64,000 nucleotides of DNA from an uncultured Actinomycetes bacterium (GCA_937926105.1 CALANS010000175.1:124001-188000), one strand, 5' to 3'. Positions 18,908 through 30,101 are shown, counted from the stretch's first letter. Translations and numbers: made by a program. The notes: generated from the letters alone by a model not told the origin.

Positions 18908-19956
18908 CGATCTGCCCCACTCCTGCCCTCCGCCGACCCGCCGGCGACTGCCCGACGGTCCGACCCTGTTCCCCCGTCACCCGGCCGAACCAGCCGGGCC
19001 AATACCGTGCCCAACGCCGCGGAAAGCGCCTGCGGGTCGTGCCGCGGGCGCTCGCCGTCGCCGATGTCGTCCATCTGCACCGTCGCCCCGAGCCGTCCGG
19101 CGGCGGTCGAGAGCCGGCCGGGCAACGGCACGGCGTGCCGGTCCGCCAGCACCGTGTCGATGCGCAGCCCGGGCGCGTGCGCTGAGAGTACGTCCAAGTG
19201 CTGCTCCGGCGAGAATCCTTCCGTCTCCCCGGGTTGCGGCGCGAGATTGAGCACCACGAGCCGGTGCGCAGTGGACCGGGCGATCGCCGTCGCGAGCTCG
19301 GGAACCAGCAGGTGCGGCAGCACGCTGGTGAACCACGAACCGGGCCCCAGGGTGATCAGGTCGGCCTCCTCGATCGCCGCGACCGCCTGGGGGCAGGCCG
19401 CCGGGCCGGGTGGGCTCAGCCGCACGGCCCGGACGTCGCCGGGGGTGGCCGCGACCGCCACCTGGCCGCGGATCTGCCTGACTGCGGTCGGGTCCTCATC
19501 CAGACCCGTGACGTCGGCGATGATGTCCAGCGGCTGGCACGCCATCGGTAGCACCCGACCCCGGGCGCCGAGCAGCCGACCGGCGGCATCCAGTGCGGCC
19601 ACCGGGTCGCCCAGCACCTGGGCCAGCCCCACCAGCACGATGTTGCCCACCGGGTGGCCGGTGAGCGCGCCCTCGCCGGTGAAGCGGTGCTGGAAGGTGC
19701 GCCCCAGCAGATCTCCGTCACCGCCGTCGGCGGCCAGCGCGGCCAGCGCCATGCGCAGGTCACCGGGCGGCAGGATCCCCGGCACGTCACGGCGCAACCG
19801 GCCCGAGGATCCGCCGTCGTCGGCGACGGTGACCACCGCGGTGATGTCCACATCTAGCCGACGCAACGCGGAGAGCATCACGTGCAGTCCGTGCCCGCCA
19901 CCCAGGGTGACCACCGAGGGGCGCCGTCCGCCGGCGCCGGAAGCCGCTGCCTTCAT
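18898..19956 (-). CDS. yvcK: YvcK/CofD-like family protein (gluconeogenesis factor)
   Basis: 352 residues. [20 protein letters not shown] gives the nucleotide-binding loop (about 15-34), followed by [21 protein letters not shown] and [17 protein letters not shown]. The family binds UDP-sugars and is needed for cell-wall homeostasis and gluconeogenic growth in several bacteria. It is the CofD-like paralogue, not the F420 enzyme itself, as the whiA/rapZ context shows. It starts 7 nt after the rapZ stop. Confidence 0.93.
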   Translation of the reverse strand: MKAAASGAGGRRPSVVTLGGGHGLHVMLSALRRLDVDITAVVTVADDGGSSGRLRRDVPGILPPGDLRMALAALAADGGDGDLLGRTFQHRFTGEGALTGHPVGNIVLVGLAQVLGDPVAALDAAGRLLGARGRVLPMACQPLDIIADVTGLDEDPTAVRQIRGQVAVAATPGDVRAVRLSPPGPAACPQAVAAIEEADLITLGPGSWFTSVLPHLLVPELATAIARSTAHRLVVLNLAPQPGETEGFSPEQHLDVLSAHAPGLRIDTVLADRHAVPLPGRLSTAAGRLGATVQMDDIGDGERPRHDPQALSAALGTVLARLVRPGDGGTGSDRRAVAGGSAEGRSGADRWR

Positions 19957-19963
19957 TCGAGGG

Positions 19964-20938
19964 TCACTCGCGGCCCAGGTCCCGATGGGCCACCTGTACG
20001 GCCAGCCCGCGCTCGGCGAGCCGGCGCCCCAACTCCTCGGCGACGGCGACGCTGCGGTGCTTGCCGCCGGTGCATCCGACGGCGACCGTGAGGTACCGCT
20101 TGCCCTCCCGCCGGTACCCGGCGCCCGCGAGGTCGAGCAACTCCAGGTAGCCCTCGATGAACTCCCGCGCGCCCGGCTGGGACAGCACGTACTCGGCCAC
20201 CGCGCGGTCGGTGCCGTCCAGCGGCCGCAGGTCCGGCACCCAAAACGGGTTCGGAAGAAACCGCATATCCACCACCAGATCCGCGTCCAGCGGCAACCCG
20301 TACTTGTAGCCGAAGGACAGGATCGTCATGGTGGCCGCCGCGCGGGCCTGCGGGAAGGCCTCTGCCAGCCGGGCCCGCAGCTCGTGCACGGACAGCTCGC
20401 TGGTGTCGATCACCAAGTCGGCCTCGTCGCGCAGCGGGCCGAGCAGCTCGCGCTCGGCGGCCAGGCCGTCGGACAGCCGGCCCTCGCCCTGCAGTGGATG
20501 CGCTCGCCGGTTCGCCTCGTAGCGTCGGATCAGGGCGGCGTCCGTGGCGTCCAGGAACAGCACCCGCGGGCGGTAGCCGCGCGCGTCCAGGCCCTTGATC
20601 ACTCCCGCCAGATCGGCGGTGAACACCCGGGATCGGACATCGAGCACGACCGCGATTCGATTGACGGCCCCGCCGGAGCGCGCCCCGAGATCGACCATGG
20701 TCCCGATGAGCTCCGCGGGAAGGTTGTCCACCACGAACCAGCCGAGGTCCTCCAGGTACTTCGCGGCGGTGGATCGGCCGGCGCCGGACAGGCCCGAGAC
20801 CACTGCGACTTCGATCCCATTGGGTGTCTCGGCGGGCCCGGCGGCGGGGTCGGGGATCGAATCGGGACTCACCGGCATGATCCTGCCAGCAGACCGGCCG
20901 CTCGCGCTACCCGCCGGCGGATAATCGGTGCGCCGCAC
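19964..20938 (-). CDS. rapZ: RapZ/YvcJ family P-loop nucleotide-binding protein
   Basis: 324 residues from GTG 20938 (GAGG about 9 nt upstream), or 304 from ATG 20878. Walker A GLSGAGRST (about 49-57) carries Arg for the usual Lys, as often in actinobacterial members. The C-terminal RNA-binding/sensor domain has FGYKYGLPLDADLVVDMRFL, PNPFWVPDLRPLDG, and the strong TVAVGCTGGKHRSVAVAEEL. Proteobacterial RapZ controls GlmZ sRNA and glucosamine-6-phosphate synthase; the actinobacterial role is unclear but linked by operon to YvcK and WhiA. 41 bp after uvrC. Confidence 0.92.
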   Translation of the reverse strand: MRRTDYPPAGSASGRSAGRIMPVSPDSIPDPAAGPAETPNGIEVAVVSGLSGAGRSTAAKYLEDLGWFVVDNLPAELIGTMVDLGARSGGAVNRIAVVLDVRSRVFTADLAGVIKGLDARGYRPRVLFLDATDAALIRRYEANRRAHPLQGEGRLSDGLAAERELLGPLRDEADLVIDTSELSVHELRARLAEAFPQARAAATMTILSFGYKYGLPLDADLVVDMRFLPNPFWVPDLRPLDGTDRAVAEYVLSQPGAREFIEGYLELLDLAGAGYRREGKRYLTVAVGCTGGKHRSVAVAEELGRRLAERGLAVQVAHRDLGRE

Positions 20939-20979
20939 GGATTGTCGCCTCGGTGTCGGCGCCAGCCGGGGCCGGTCGC

Positions 20980-23241
20980 TCAGCGAGGCCGGCGGGCGAG
21001 CGTCGCAACGATGGCGGATGCCGTGGCCGGGCCGACACCGGGGACCTCGGCGATCTGCTCGGCGCTGGCCGCGCGCAGCTTGGTCACCGAGCCGAAGTGC
21101 TTGAGCAGTGCGGTACGCCGCACCTTGCCCAGCCCCGGGACGTCGTCCAGTGCCGAGGTCACCATGGACTTGGACCGCTTCGACCGGTGGTAGGTGATCG
21201 CGAACCGGTGCGCCTCGTCCCGCAGCCGCTGCAACAGGTAGAGCGCCTCGCTGGTGCGCGGAAAGATCACCGGGTCATCCTGGCCGGGCATCCACACCTC
21301 CTCCAGTCGCTTGGCCAGGCCACAGACGGTGATGTCGGCGATGCCCAGATCGGTCAGCACGGCGGCGGCGGCGTTGACCTGGGGCGCTCCGCCGTCCACC
21401 ACCAGCAGTTGCGGTGGGTACGCAAACCGGCGCGGCCGCCCGGTCAGCGGGTCGATGCCCGGGCGAGGCCCGGCGGCGGGATCCTCGCCGGCCCGGGGTA
21501 CCGTCCCCGCGGCACCGCCACCGCCCAGCGGGTGGTCGGCCTCTGGGTGGCCGGTGTCTGGTTGGTCGGTGTGCGGGTGGTCGGCGTCCGGAGGCGACGA
21601 AGCCGTGGGGATTTCGGCCCCGTCGCCCTCGCCGAGCGGGCCCGCAGGATGCCCCTGGTGGGAGAACCGGCGCCGCACCACCTCGGCGATGGAGGCGACG
21701 TCGTCGCCGGGGTGTTCGCGAATGGCGAAGCGGCGGTAGTCGCTGCGTTTGGCCAGCGCGTCCTCGAAGACGACCAGCGACGCCACCACGTTGGTGCCCT
21801 GCACGTGAGAGATGTCGATGCACTCGATGCGCAGCGGCGCGGCATCCATGCCCAGGGTGGCCGCCAGTTCGCTGAGCGAGGCGGACCGCGCGGTCAGGTC
21901 GGAGGCCCGCTTGAGCCGGTGCTGGGCCAGCGCCTCGGCGGCATTGCGGGTGACCGTCTCGGCCAGGGCGCGCTTGTCCCCGCGCTTGGGGACCCGCAGG
22001 GACACGGTGGATCCGCGCAGGCCGGTCAACCAGTCGGCCACGTCGTCGGACTGGGCGGGCAGCGCGGGCACCAGGATTTCCCTGGGCACGGCGGTGGCCC
22101 CGTCGTCGGCCGCGCGGCCCCCGTAGAACTGCAGCAGGAACGTGCCGACCAGGGCGGCCGCGCGACGCTGGTCCGCGGAATCGGATGAGTCGGTGGAATG
22201 CGGTGCCGCGCCCGACCCCGGGGCCTCGGTGGAATCCGGTGTTTCGGCGGAATGCTGGGTTTCGGTACGGTGCGAGGTTTCAACAGAATCGCTGGGGCCG
22301 GGCTGATCCTCGGCGCCCGCCTGATCCTCGGCGGCATCACTGGCGCTGTCGGCGGCCGTGTCCGCATCGATGTCCACGATCCAGCCGCGCTGGCCGCGCA
22401 CCCGGCCGCCCCGCACGTGGAACACCTGCACCGCGGCCTGCAGGTCGTCGCCGGAGATGCCGATCACGTCCGCGTCGGTGCCGCCGCCCAACACCACCGC
22501 CTGCTTCTCCACCGCTCGGCGCACCGCCGACAGATCGTCCCGCAACCGGGCGGCCCGTTCGAAGTCCAGGTCGCCGGCGGCCGCCGCCATCTCTCGTTCC
22601 AGCCGGCGGATCAGCGGGTCCGCCCTGCCGGACATGAAATCGCAGAATCCTTCCACGATCTCTCGGTGCTCGGCCTCGCTGACCCGCCCCACGCAGGGCG
22701 CGGAGCATTTGCCGATGTAGCCCAGCAGGCAGGGCCGGCCGATCTGCGCGCTGCGCTTGAACACGCCGGCCGAGCAGGTGCGCGCCGGGAACACGCGCAA
22801 CAGCAGATCCAGCATCTCGCGGATCGCCCAGGCGTGTGCGTACGGGCCGAAATACCGTACGCCCTTGCGGTGCGGGCCCCGCATCACCTGCAGCCGGGGG
22901 AACTGCTCCCCCACCGTCACCGCCAGCTCGGGATAGGACTTGTCGTCCTTATATCGGACGTTGAACCGCGGGTCGAACTCCTTGATCCAGTTGTACTCCA
23001 GCTGCAGCGCCTCGACCTCGGTCGACACGACCGTCCACTCCACCGACCCGGCGGTGGTGACCATCTGGGCGGTGCGCGGGTGCAGCCCGGCCACGTCGGC
23101 GAAGTAGGAGTTCAACCGTTGCCGCAGGCTTTTAGCCTTGCCGACGTAGATCACCCGGCCGTCCGGATCGCGGAATTTGTAGACCCCGGGCGATTCCGGG
23201 ATGGTGCCCGGGGCGGGTCGGTAGGTGGTCGGGTCGGACAC
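20980..23241 (-). CDS. uvrC: UvrABC nucleotide-excision repair subunit UvrC
   Basis: 753 residues, about 100 longer than usual UvrC. Order: GIY-YIG nuclease (about 14-95, [20 protein letters not shown]), Cys-rich region ([25 protein letters not shown]), UVR helix pair (about 205-240), RNase H-like 5' nuclease ([20 protein letters not shown], about 468-487), and tandem HhH ([37 protein letters not shown], about 700-750). Two low-complexity insertions explain the length: Asp/Ser/Ala/Thr-rich at about 289-358, and His/Pro/Gly/Asp-rich at about 534-600. It makes both incisions around a bulky lesion. First gene of the operon; a leaderless-type -10 precedes GTG 23241. Confidence 0.96.
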   Translation of the reverse strand: MSDPTTYRPAPGTIPESPGVYKFRDPDGRVIYVGKAKSLRQRLNSYFADVAGLHPRTAQMVTTAGSVEWTVVSTEVEALQLEYNWIKEFDPRFNVRYKDDKSYPELAVTVGEQFPRLQVMRGPHRKGVRYFGPYAHAWAIREMLDLLLRVFPARTCSAGVFKRSAQIGRPCLLGYIGKCSAPCVGRVSEAEHREIVEGFCDFMSGRADPLIRRLEREMAAAAGDLDFERAARLRDDLSAVRRAVEKQAVVLGGGTDADVIGISGDDLQAAVQVFHVRGGRVRGQRGWIVDIDADTAADSASDAAEDQAGAEDQPGPSDSVETSHRTETQHSAETPDSTEAPGSGAAPHSTDSSDSADQRRAAALVGTFLLQFYGGRAADDGATAVPREILVPALPAQSDDVADWLTGLRGSTVSLRVPKRGDKRALAETVTRNAAEALAQHRLKRASDLTARSASLSELAATLGMDAAPLRIECIDISHVQGTNVVASLVVFEDALAKRSDYRRFAIREHPGDDVASIAEVVRRRFSHQGHPAGPLGEGDGAEIPTASSPPDADHPHTDQPDTGHPEADHPLGGGGAAGTVPRAGEDPAAGPRPGIDPLTGRPRRFAYPPQLLVVDGGAPQVNAAAAVLTDLGIADITVCGLAKRLEEVWMPGQDDPVIFPRTSEALYLLQRLRDEAHRFAITYHRSKRSKSMVTSALDDVPGLGKVRRTALLKHFGSVTKLRAASAEQIAEVPGVGPATASAIVATLARRPR

Positions 23242-23248
23242 GTCGTCG

Positions 23249-23254
23249 AGGGTA
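23249..23254 (-). promoter_or_regulatory. -10 hexamer TACCCT of uvrC, probable leaderless promoter
   Basis: TACCCT 7 nt before GTG 23241 on the minus strand; no Shine-Dalgarno sequence. Confidence 0.45.
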
Positions 23255-23371
23255 GTTCAGGGCGGTGACGGTGCCCGGGCCATGCACTCGTCCCACCGAC
23301 CGCTCTGCGGGACGCATTACCCTCGGAAGGCCCGCGGCTGATGCCCCGGGGCGGCACCGACGGGAGCATCG

Positions 23372-25603
23372 ATGGAGATCTGGCCAGGCAACGCCTACCC
23401 CCTGGGAGCCACCTACGACGGGTCGGGCACCAACTTCTCGCTGTTCAGCGAGGTCGCAGAGTCCGTCGAGCTGTGCCTGTTCGACGAGGCGGGCGCCGAA
23501 ACCCGGATCAGGCTGCCCGAACAGGACGGGTACGTCTGGCACTGCTACCTGCCGTCCATCCAACCCGGCCAGCGCTACGGGTACCGGGTGCACGGCCCGT
23601 ACGACCCCGCCCGAGGGTTGCGCTGCAACCCGGCGAAGCTGCTGCTGGACCCGTACGCCAAGGCCGTGGACGGCGACATCGACTGGGACCCGTCACTGTT
23701 CGGCTACCCCCTGGGCGACGCCGACGCGGCCAACGATCCCACCCGGCGGGATGAGGCCGACTCGGCTGCGCACATGGCCAAGGCAGTGGTCATCAACCCC
23801 TACTTCGACTGGTCCGACGAGTCCCGGCCGCGCACCATGTACCACGACACCGTCATCTACGAGGCGCACGTGAAGGGGATGACGGCGGCGCACCCGGATC
23901 TGCCCGAGGATGTTCGCGGCAGCTACGCCGGCCTGGCCCACCCGGCGATCATCGAGCACCTGTCCCGGATCGGCGTCACCGCCCTGGAACTGATGCCGGT
24001 GCACCAGTTTGTGCAGGACTCGCACCTGCGCGACCGTGGCCTGTCCAACTACTGGGGCTACAACACCATCGGCTTCTTCGCCCCGCACCACGCGTACTCG
24101 GCGGCCGGCACGCTCGGCGGGCAGGTGCAGGAGTTCAAGACGATGGTCAAGGCGCTGCACGCCGCGGGCATCGAGGTCATCCTGGACGTGGTCTACAACC
24201 ACACCGCCGAGGGCAATGAGCTCGGCCCGACGCTGTCGTTCAAAGGCATCGACAACCCCGCCTACTACCGGCTGGTGGACGACGACCCGCGCTATTACAT
24301 GGACTACACCGGCACCGGCAACTCGCTCAATGCTCGCTCCCCGCACGCCCTGCAGCTGATCATGGACTCGCTGCGGTACTGGATCACCGAGATGCATGTC
24401 GACGGGTTCCGCTTCGACCTGGCGGCCACGTTGGCCCGGGAGTTCTACGACGTGGACCGGCTGTCCAGCTTCTTCGAGCTGGTGCAGCAGGATCCGGTGG
24501 TCAGCCAGGTCAAGCTGATCGCCGAGCCGTGGGACATCGGACCCGGCGGCTACCAGGTGGGAAACTTCCCGCCACGCTGGACCGAGTGGAACGGGAAGTA
24601 CCGGGACACCGTGCGGGACTTCTGGCGCGGCGAGCCGGCGACCCTGGGCGAGTTCGCCGCCCGGCTGACCGGTTCCGCCGACCTGTACGAGGAATCCGGC
24701 CGGCGACCGGTCGCCTCGATCAATTTCGTCACCGCCCACGACGGCTTCACCCTGGCCGACCTGGTCTCCTACAACGACAAGCACAACGAGGCCAACGGGG
24801 AGGACGGCCGAGACGGCGCATCGGACAACCGATCGTGGAACTGCGGCGTGGAAGGCCCGACCGACGACGAGGCCGTGCTGGTGCTGCGGGCCCGGCAGCA
24901 ACGCAACTTCCTGACCACCCTGCTGCTGAGCCAGGGCGTGCCCATGATCGCGCACGGGGACGAGCTCGGGCGCACCCAGCAGGGCAACAACAATGCCTAC
25001 TGCCAGGACTCTCCGCTCACCTGGATCGACTGGGAGCACGCCGATACCGCGCTGCTGGAGTTCACCGCCGCCGTGGCCCGGCTGCGTCGGCAGCATCCCA
25101 CGTTCCGGCGCCGGCGGTTCTTCGACGGCCGCCCGGTCGCGCGCGGCGAGGGGGAGCCGCTGCCGGACATTGTCTGGATGACCCCGTCTGGCGAGGTGAT
25201 GACGCAGCAGGACTGGGACGCCGGGTTCGGCCGGTCGGTGGCGGTGTACCTGAACGGCAACGGCATCCGGGGCACCGACGAGCGCGGCCGGCCGGTGGTG
25301 GACGACTCGTTCCTGCTGCTGATCAACGCGCACGATGCGGACCTGGAGTTCGCGCTGCCGCCGGACGAGTTCGGCCCGGCCTGGCAGGTGGTGATCGACA
25401 CCTCCGGCATCCGCGGTGACGGCGCTGCGCTGCCCGCGGGCGGATCGGTGACGGTGACCGCCCGCGGCACCGTGGTACTCATGGGCACCGACGGCACCCC
25501 GCCGGACGCCCCGGCGGTGGCCCCCGCTGCGGCGGTTCCGGAGGTCAGTGGACCGGTGACGGCCGGCATCCCGGTGGTGGGTGGCTTCGGGGCCGGACGG
25601 TAG
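23372..25603 (+). CDS. glgX: Glycogen debranching protein GlgX (TreX type)
   Basis: 743 residues. N-terminal CBM48 (about 5-100, YPLGATYDGSGTNFSLFSEV), then a GH13 barrel with HVDGFRFDLAATLARE (nucleophile Asp), KLIAEPWDIGPGGYQVG (acid Glu) and VTAHDGFTLADLVSYNDKHN (third acid), then a beta-sandwich. It hydrolyses alpha-1,6 branches of glycogen, releasing linear maltodextrins. A GGGAG Shine-Dalgarno sequence precedes ATG 23372. treY starts 5 nt after the stop, so the product is passed to trehalose synthesis. The C-terminal 30 residues are Pro/Ala/Val-rich and probably disordered. Confidence 0.96.
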   Translation: MEIWPGNAYPLGATYDGSGTNFSLFSEVAESVELCLFDEAGAETRIRLPEQDGYVWHCYLPSIQPGQRYGYRVHGPYDPARGLRCNPAKLLLDPYAKAVDGDIDWDPSLFGYPLGDADAANDPTRRDEADSAAHMAKAVVINPYFDWSDESRPRTMYHDTVIYEAHVKGMTAAHPDLPEDVRGSYAGLAHPAIIEHLSRIGVTALELMPVHQFVQDSHLRDRGLSNYWGYNTIGFFAPHHAYSAAGTLGGQVQEFKTMVKALHAAGIEVILDVVYNHTAEGNELGPTLSFKGIDNPAYYRLVDDDPRYYMDYTGTGNSLNARSPHALQLIMDSLRYWITEMHVDGFRFDLAATLAREFYDVDRLSSFFELVQQDPVVSQVKLIAEPWDIGPGGYQVGNFPPRWTEWNGKYRDTVRDFWRGEPATLGEFAARLTGSADLYEESGRRPVASINFVTAHDGFTLADLVSYNDKHNEANGEDGRDGASDNRSWNCGVEGPTDDEAVLVLRARQQRNFLTTLLLSQGVPMIAHGDELGRTQQGNNNAYCQDSPLTWIDWEHADTALLEFTAAVARLRRQHPTFRRRRFFDGRPVARGEGEPLPDIVWMTPSGEVMTQQDWDAGFGRSVAVYLNGNGIRGTDERGRPVVDDSFLLLINAHDADLEFALPPDEFGPAWQVVIDTSGIRGDGAALPAGGSVTVTARGTVVLMGTDGTPPDAPAVAPAAAVPEVSGPVTAGIPVVGGFGAGR

Positions 25604-25608
25604 GGGCG

Positions 25609-28065
25609 GTGACGGGGTCGGCGACGCCACGGTCCACCTACCGGCTGCAGATCAACGCGGCGTTCACCCTGCACGATGCCGCCCGGATGGTGGGGTACCT
25701 GCGCCGGATCGGGGCGGACTGGGTGTACTGCTCTCCCCTGCTGCAGGCCGAGCCGGGCTCCGATCACGGCTACGACGTGGTGGACCACTCCCGCACCGAC
25801 GAGCCCCGCGGCGGCCGGGCAGGCCTGGCGTCGCTGGCGGAGGCCGCGCACGGCGCTGGGCTCGGGGTGCTGGTCGACATCGTGCCCAACCACGTTGGCG
25901 TCGCCACGCCGGAGGTGTCGGTGTGGTGGTGGGACGTGCTGGCGCGCGGCCGTGAGTCGGTGCACGCGGCGGCGTTCGACATCGACTGGGCGGCCAGCGG
26001 CGGCCGGGTCCGGATCCCGGTCCTCGGAGACCGGCCCGGCGAACTGGACGCCCTGCAGGTTCGGGACGGGCGGCTGCACTACTACGAGCACGCCTTCCCG
26101 CTCGCCGAGGGCACGCTGGGCGGCGCGCCGCGCGAGGTGCACGACCGCCAGCATTACGAGCTGATCGGATTCCGGCGGGCCGACACCGACCTGAACTACC
26201 GGCGGTTCTTCGCGGTCAGCACGCTGGCCGGGATCCGGGTCGAGCGCCCCGAGGTGCTGCACGCCTCGCACACCGAGATCGTCCACTGGATGGCGGCCGG
26301 CTGGGTGGACGGGTTGCGGGTTGATCATCCCGACGGGCTGGCCGATCCCGGTGGCTACCTGCGGGACGTGGCTTCGATGGCCGAGGGCCGGTACACCGTG
26401 GTGGAGAAGATCCTGGAACCCGGCGAGGAGCTGCCCGCCGACTGGGCGTGCGCCGGCACCACCGGCTACGACACGCTGGCGCTGATCGATCGGTTGCTGG
26501 TGGACCCCGCTGGGCAGCCGGCGCTCGATGGCCTCGACGCGTCGCTGCGGGGATCGGCGTGCTCGTGGCCGGATCTGGTGCACACCACCAAGCGTGCGGT
26601 CGCCGACGGCATCCTCGGCTCCGAGGTGCGCCGCCTCGCTCGGGTATTCCTGGCCGGCTGCACCCCCGAACCGGGCGCTCCCCGGCCGGCCGACGACCCG
26701 AGCATGCGACCGGAGGACGAGGTCGTCGCGGACGCCATCGCGGAGCTGCTCGCGTGGTTTCCGGTCTATCGAACCTATGCGGGCTCCGGTGCCGCCGTAC
26801 GCAGCCGCGCAGCGGCACTCGCCCGACGCCACCGGCCGGACCTGGCGGCCGCACTGGATGCGGTCCGGGCAGCCGCCGGGGTGCCCGGCAGCGAGTTCGC
26901 GACGCGCCTGGTACAGACGTCCGGCTCCGTGATGGCCAAGGGCGTCGAGGACTGCGCCTTCTACCGCTATCCACGCCTGACCTCGCTGACCGAGGTCGGC
27001 GGCGACCCCTCCGTCTTCGCGGTGTCCTCCGAGGAGTTCCATGCCGCGCAGCTGCGCCGGATGGCGACCTGGCCCGACGGCATGACGACGCTGTCCACCC
27101 ACGACACCAAGCGCGGCGAGGACGTGCGCGCCCGGATCGATGTGCTGTCTGAGGTACCCGGCGACTGGGCGTCGGCCGTGACGCGGTGGTTGGACCGGCC
27201 CTTGTACTTGCCCGGCGAGACCGGGCAAGTGGCTACCGCGGCGTCGGGCTTCCCGGACCGGGTGCTCGGCAACCTGCTGCTGCAGACCGCGGTCGGCTGC
27301 TGGCCCATCGAACGGGACCGGCTGCACGGATACGCCGAGAAGGCCGCCCGCGAGGCGGGCAATTCCACCGGCTGGACGGACCCCGACGCGGCATTCGAGG
27401 CACGCCTGCACGCCCTGGTGGATGCCTGCTACGACGACCCCGTCACCGCCCGGGAGTTCGCTGCCTTCGCCGACCGGATCCGGCCCTTCGGGTGGTCCAA
27501 CTCGTTGTCCGCCAAGCTCATCCAGCTCACCCTGCCCGGCGTGCCGGACGTGTACCGGGGCACCGAGCTGTGGCAGAACTCGCTGGTCGACCCGGACAAC
27601 CGCCGACCCTTCGACCCGCTGGTCGCCCGGGGTGCCGCCGAACTGCTGGACCGGCTGGACGGCGGCTGGCTGCCGCCCGTCGACGGGTCCGGCGCGGCGA
27701 AGCTGCTGGTCACCTCCCGCGCGCTGCGCGCTCGCCGAGATCGGCCGGCGCTGTTCACCACATACCGGCCGGTGGCGGCGTCCGGTACGGCGGCCGACCA
27801 CCTGGTGGCCTTCGATCGGGGCGGGGCCATCACGCTGGCGACCCGGCTGCCGGTCGGGCTGGCCGCCGGCGGTGGCTGGGCAGACACCGTGGTCCAGTTG
27901 CCCGGCGCCGGGTGGACGGACCTCCTGACCGGGCGCTCGATCCCGGAGCTGGGCGCCGCGCGGGGCTCCGTCAGCGCCCCGTCCGGGGCGACGGGCTCCA
28001 TCGGAGTCCGGGTGGCCGGCGTCCTGGACCGCTACCCGGTCGCCCTGCTGACCCGCTCGTCCTGA
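25609..28065 (+). CDS. treY: Malto-oligosyltrehalose synthase
   Basis: 818 residues, GH13 subfamily 26. TPRSTYRLQINAAFTLHDAA opens the chain, followed by GSDHGYDVVDH, LVDIVPNHVGVATPE, the nucleophile block VDGLRVDHPDGLADPGGYL, the acid VVEKILEPGEELP, STHDTKRGEDVRARI, and the late GVPDVYRGTELWQNSLVDPDNRRP. It isomerises the reducing-end alpha-1,4 bond of maltodextrins to alpha,alpha-1,1 (EC 5.4.99.15). It acts between GlgX and TreZ; all three genes are on the same strand, and a 125-bp spacer precedes treZ. Confidence 0.97.
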   Translation: MTGSATPRSTYRLQINAAFTLHDAARMVGYLRRIGADWVYCSPLLQAEPGSDHGYDVVDHSRTDEPRGGRAGLASLAEAAHGAGLGVLVDIVPNHVGVATPEVSVWWWDVLARGRESVHAAAFDIDWAASGGRVRIPVLGDRPGELDALQVRDGRLHYYEHAFPLAEGTLGGAPREVHDRQHYELIGFRRADTDLNYRRFFAVSTLAGIRVERPEVLHASHTEIVHWMAAGWVDGLRVDHPDGLADPGGYLRDVASMAEGRYTVVEKILEPGEELPADWACAGTTGYDTLALIDRLLVDPAGQPALDGLDASLRGSACSWPDLVHTTKRAVADGILGSEVRRLARVFLAGCTPEPGAPRPADDPSMRPEDEVVADAIAELLAWFPVYRTYAGSGAAVRSRAAALARRHRPDLAAALDAVRAAAGVPGSEFATRLVQTSGSVMAKGVEDCAFYRYPRLTSLTEVGGDPSVFAVSSEEFHAAQLRRMATWPDGMTTLSTHDTKRGEDVRARIDVLSEVPGDWASAVTRWLDRPLYLPGETGQVATAASGFPDRVLGNLLLQTAVGCWPIERDRLHGYAEKAAREAGNSTGWTDPDAAFEARLHALVDACYDDPVTAREFAAFADRIRPFGWSNSLSAKLIQLTLPGVPDVYRGTELWQNSLVDPDNRRPFDPLVARGAAELLDRLDGGWLPPVDGSGAAKLLVTSRALRARRDRPALFTTYRPVAASGTAADHLVAFDRGGAITLATRLPVGLAAGGGWADTVVQLPGAGWTDLLTGRSIPELGAARGSVSAPSGATGSIGVRVAGVLDRYPVALLTRSS

Positions 28066-28190
28066 GCGCATGGCCCCGCGTGGATCATCTTGCCTGGCAT
28101 GCATGATCGTGGCGCCTTTGGGACTGGTGAGCCTGATGGGGCGAACTTCAGGCATACGGGGCACTGTGATCCATGCGGAATGGGTAGGTG

Positions 28191-30101
28191 ATGACGGTGA
28201 CTGGGGTACGGGAGTTCCGGGTGTGGGCGCCGACGTCATCGGCGGTGACGGTGGTCCTGCGGTCCGCGGGGTCCGGGGGTGACGGGGCATCGGAGACTGC
28301 TCGGCCGGGGGGTGTCGAGGGTCCGGAGAGGGCCTGGCCGGGCGGTGACGAAGGCCCGGAGTGGGCCTGGCCGGGGGGTGACGAGCATCCGATGGACCGC
28401 CGCGACGGCGGGTGGTGGGCCACCACTGTCGAAGCACCCGGGGAACTCGACTATGGGTTCCGCCTGGACGGCGGCCCGGTCCGGCCCGACCCCCGGTCCC
28501 GCCGGCAACCCGACGGGGTACACCGCCCGTCCCGGACGTTTGACCCGACCGCGCACCAGTGGAACGACGACGCCTGGACCGGACGGCAACTCGCCGGGTC
28601 GGTGATCTACGAACTGCATATCGGCACCTTCACCCCGGACGGCACCCTGGACTCGGCCATCGCCCGGCTCGACCACCTGGTGGACCTGGGCGTGGACCTC
28701 GTCGAACTGCTGCCGGTCAATGCCTTCAACGGCACCCGCGGCTGGGGCTACGACGGGGTGCTCTGGTACGCCGTGCACGAGCCCTACGGCGGACCGGCGG
28801 CCTACCAGCGGTTCGTGGATGCCTGTCACTCGCGCGGGCTGGGCGTCCTGCAGGACGTGGTGTACAACCATCTCGGACCATCCGGGAACTACCTCCCGGA
28901 GTTCGGCCCGTACCTGCGCAAGGACCGGGCGAATACCTGGGGTGCCAGCGTGAACCTGGACGGCCCGGACTCGGACGAGGTGCGCCGCTACATCGTTGAC
29001 AACGCCCTGATGTGGCTGCGGGACAATCACGTCGACGGGCTGCGGTTGGACGCGGTGCACGCCCTCGCCGACACCCGCGCGGTGCACCTGCTGGAAGATC
29101 TGGCCGCCGAGGTGAGCGCGCTGTCGGCGCACCTTCGACGACCGTTGAGCCTGATCGCCGAATCGGATCTGAACGATCCCCGGCTCTACGCGCCTCGAGC
29201 GGCCGGCGGTTACGGCCTGACGGCCGCCTGGAACGACGATGTCCACCACGTGCTGCACGTCGCGCTGACCGGCGAAACAGCTGGCTACTATGCCGATTTC
29301 GGATCGATGTCGGCGATCGCGAAGGTGCTGACACAGGGCTACTTCCACGACGGGACCTTCTCCAGCTTCCGCGGCCGGGTGCATGGCCGGCCCATCGACA
29401 CCCGCACCACCGAGACCTGGCGGCTGGTGGCCTTCGGCCAGGATCACGACCAGATCGGCAACCGGGCCGCCGGCGACCGGCTCACCGCGCAGCTGACCCC
29501 GGAGCAGTTGGCGATCCTCGCGGTACTGCTGCTCACCGGGCCCTTCACTCCGATGCTCTTCATGGGTGAGGAATGGGCAGCGTCCACGCCCTGGCAGTTC
29601 TTCACCTCGCACCCGGAGCCGGATCTCGGCGCGACGACGGCCGCGGCCCGGCTAGAGGAATTCGCCCGGCACGGCTGGGATCCGTCGGTGGTGCCCGATC
29701 CGCAGGACGTGCAGACCTTCGTCAGGTCCCGGCTGGACTGGGCCGAACTGGACTCCGGGATCCACGCGGACATGATGGCGCTGTACCGGAAGCTGGTGGC
29801 GCTGCGCCGCTCCCGACCGGAGCTGACGGATCCCCGGTTCGACCGGACGTCCGCCGTCTGCGACGACGCCCAGCGGTGGATCGTGGTCGATCGCGGCGGG
29901 ATCGTCACCGCCGTGAATGTGTCCGACGAATCCCGCACCGCTCCGCTCCCCCGGCCCGGAGCCGATCGGGCCGGCTCGGGGTCGGTCGTGATCCTGGTGG
30001 CCACGCGGACCGGTGTGCAGGTCGGCGGTGACGGCGCCTCGGTGACGTTGCCCCCGTGGAGCGCCGCGGTCCTGGACCGGTCGGGCTCAGCCCGAGTGTG
30101 A
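28191..30101 (+). CDS. treZ: Malto-oligosyltrehalose trehalohydrolase
   Basis: 636 residues from ATG 28191 (GGGTAGGTG just upstream; GTG 28188 is also possible). The N-terminal CBM48-like domain ([18 protein letters not shown]) is interrupted by a Gly/Pro/Glu/Trp repeat. The GH13_10 barrel has [62 protein letters not shown] and [18 protein letters not shown]. It cleaves trehalose from the end of maltooligosyl-trehalose (EC 3.2.1.141). With glgX and treY it makes the TreXYZ route from glycogen to trehalose. Confidence 0.97.
   Translation: MTVTGVREFRVWAPTSSAVTVVLRSAGSGGDGASETARPGGVEGPERAWPGGDEGPEWAWPGGDEHPMDRRDGGWWATTVEAPGELDYGFRLDGGPVRPDPRSRRQPDGVHRPSRTFDPTAHQWNDDAWTGRQLAGSVIYELHIGTFTPDGTLDSAIARLDHLVDLGVDLVELLPVNAFNGTRGWGYDGVLWYAVHEPYGGPAAYQRFVDACHSRGLGVLQDVVYNHLGPSGNYLPEFGPYLRKDRANTWGASVNLDGPDSDEVRRYIVDNALMWLRDNHVDGLRLDAVHALADTRAVHLLEDLAAEVSALSAHLRRPLSLIAESDLNDPRLYAPRAAGGYGLTAAWNDDVHHVLHVALTGETAGYYADFGSMSAIAKVLTQGYFHDGTFSSFRGRVHGRPIDTRTTETWRLVAFGQDHDQIGNRAAGDRLTAQLTPEQLAILAVLLLTGPFTPMLFMGEEWAASTPWQFFTSHPEPDLGATTAAARLEEFARHGWDPSVVPDPQDVQTFVRSRLDWAELDSGIHADMMALYRKLVALRRSRPELTDPRFDRTSAVCDDAQRWIVVDRGGIVTAVNVSDESRTAPLPRPGADRAGSGSVVILVATRTGVQVGGDGASVTLPPWSAAVLDRSGSARV
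28317..28382 (+). repeat. In-frame 33-bp tandem repeat inside treZ
   Basis: Two copies encoding [11 protein letters not shown] and [11 protein letters not shown], preceded by a partial ARPGGV. They lie in a loop of the N-terminal domain (about residues 43-64). Confidence 0.8.

Noticed and set aside
24997..28437. 1146-codon minus-strand ORF across glgX, treY and treZ
   Set aside because: Antisense shadow caused by high GC at third positions. It has no domain pattern, whereas the plus-strand genes have complete catalytic motifs.
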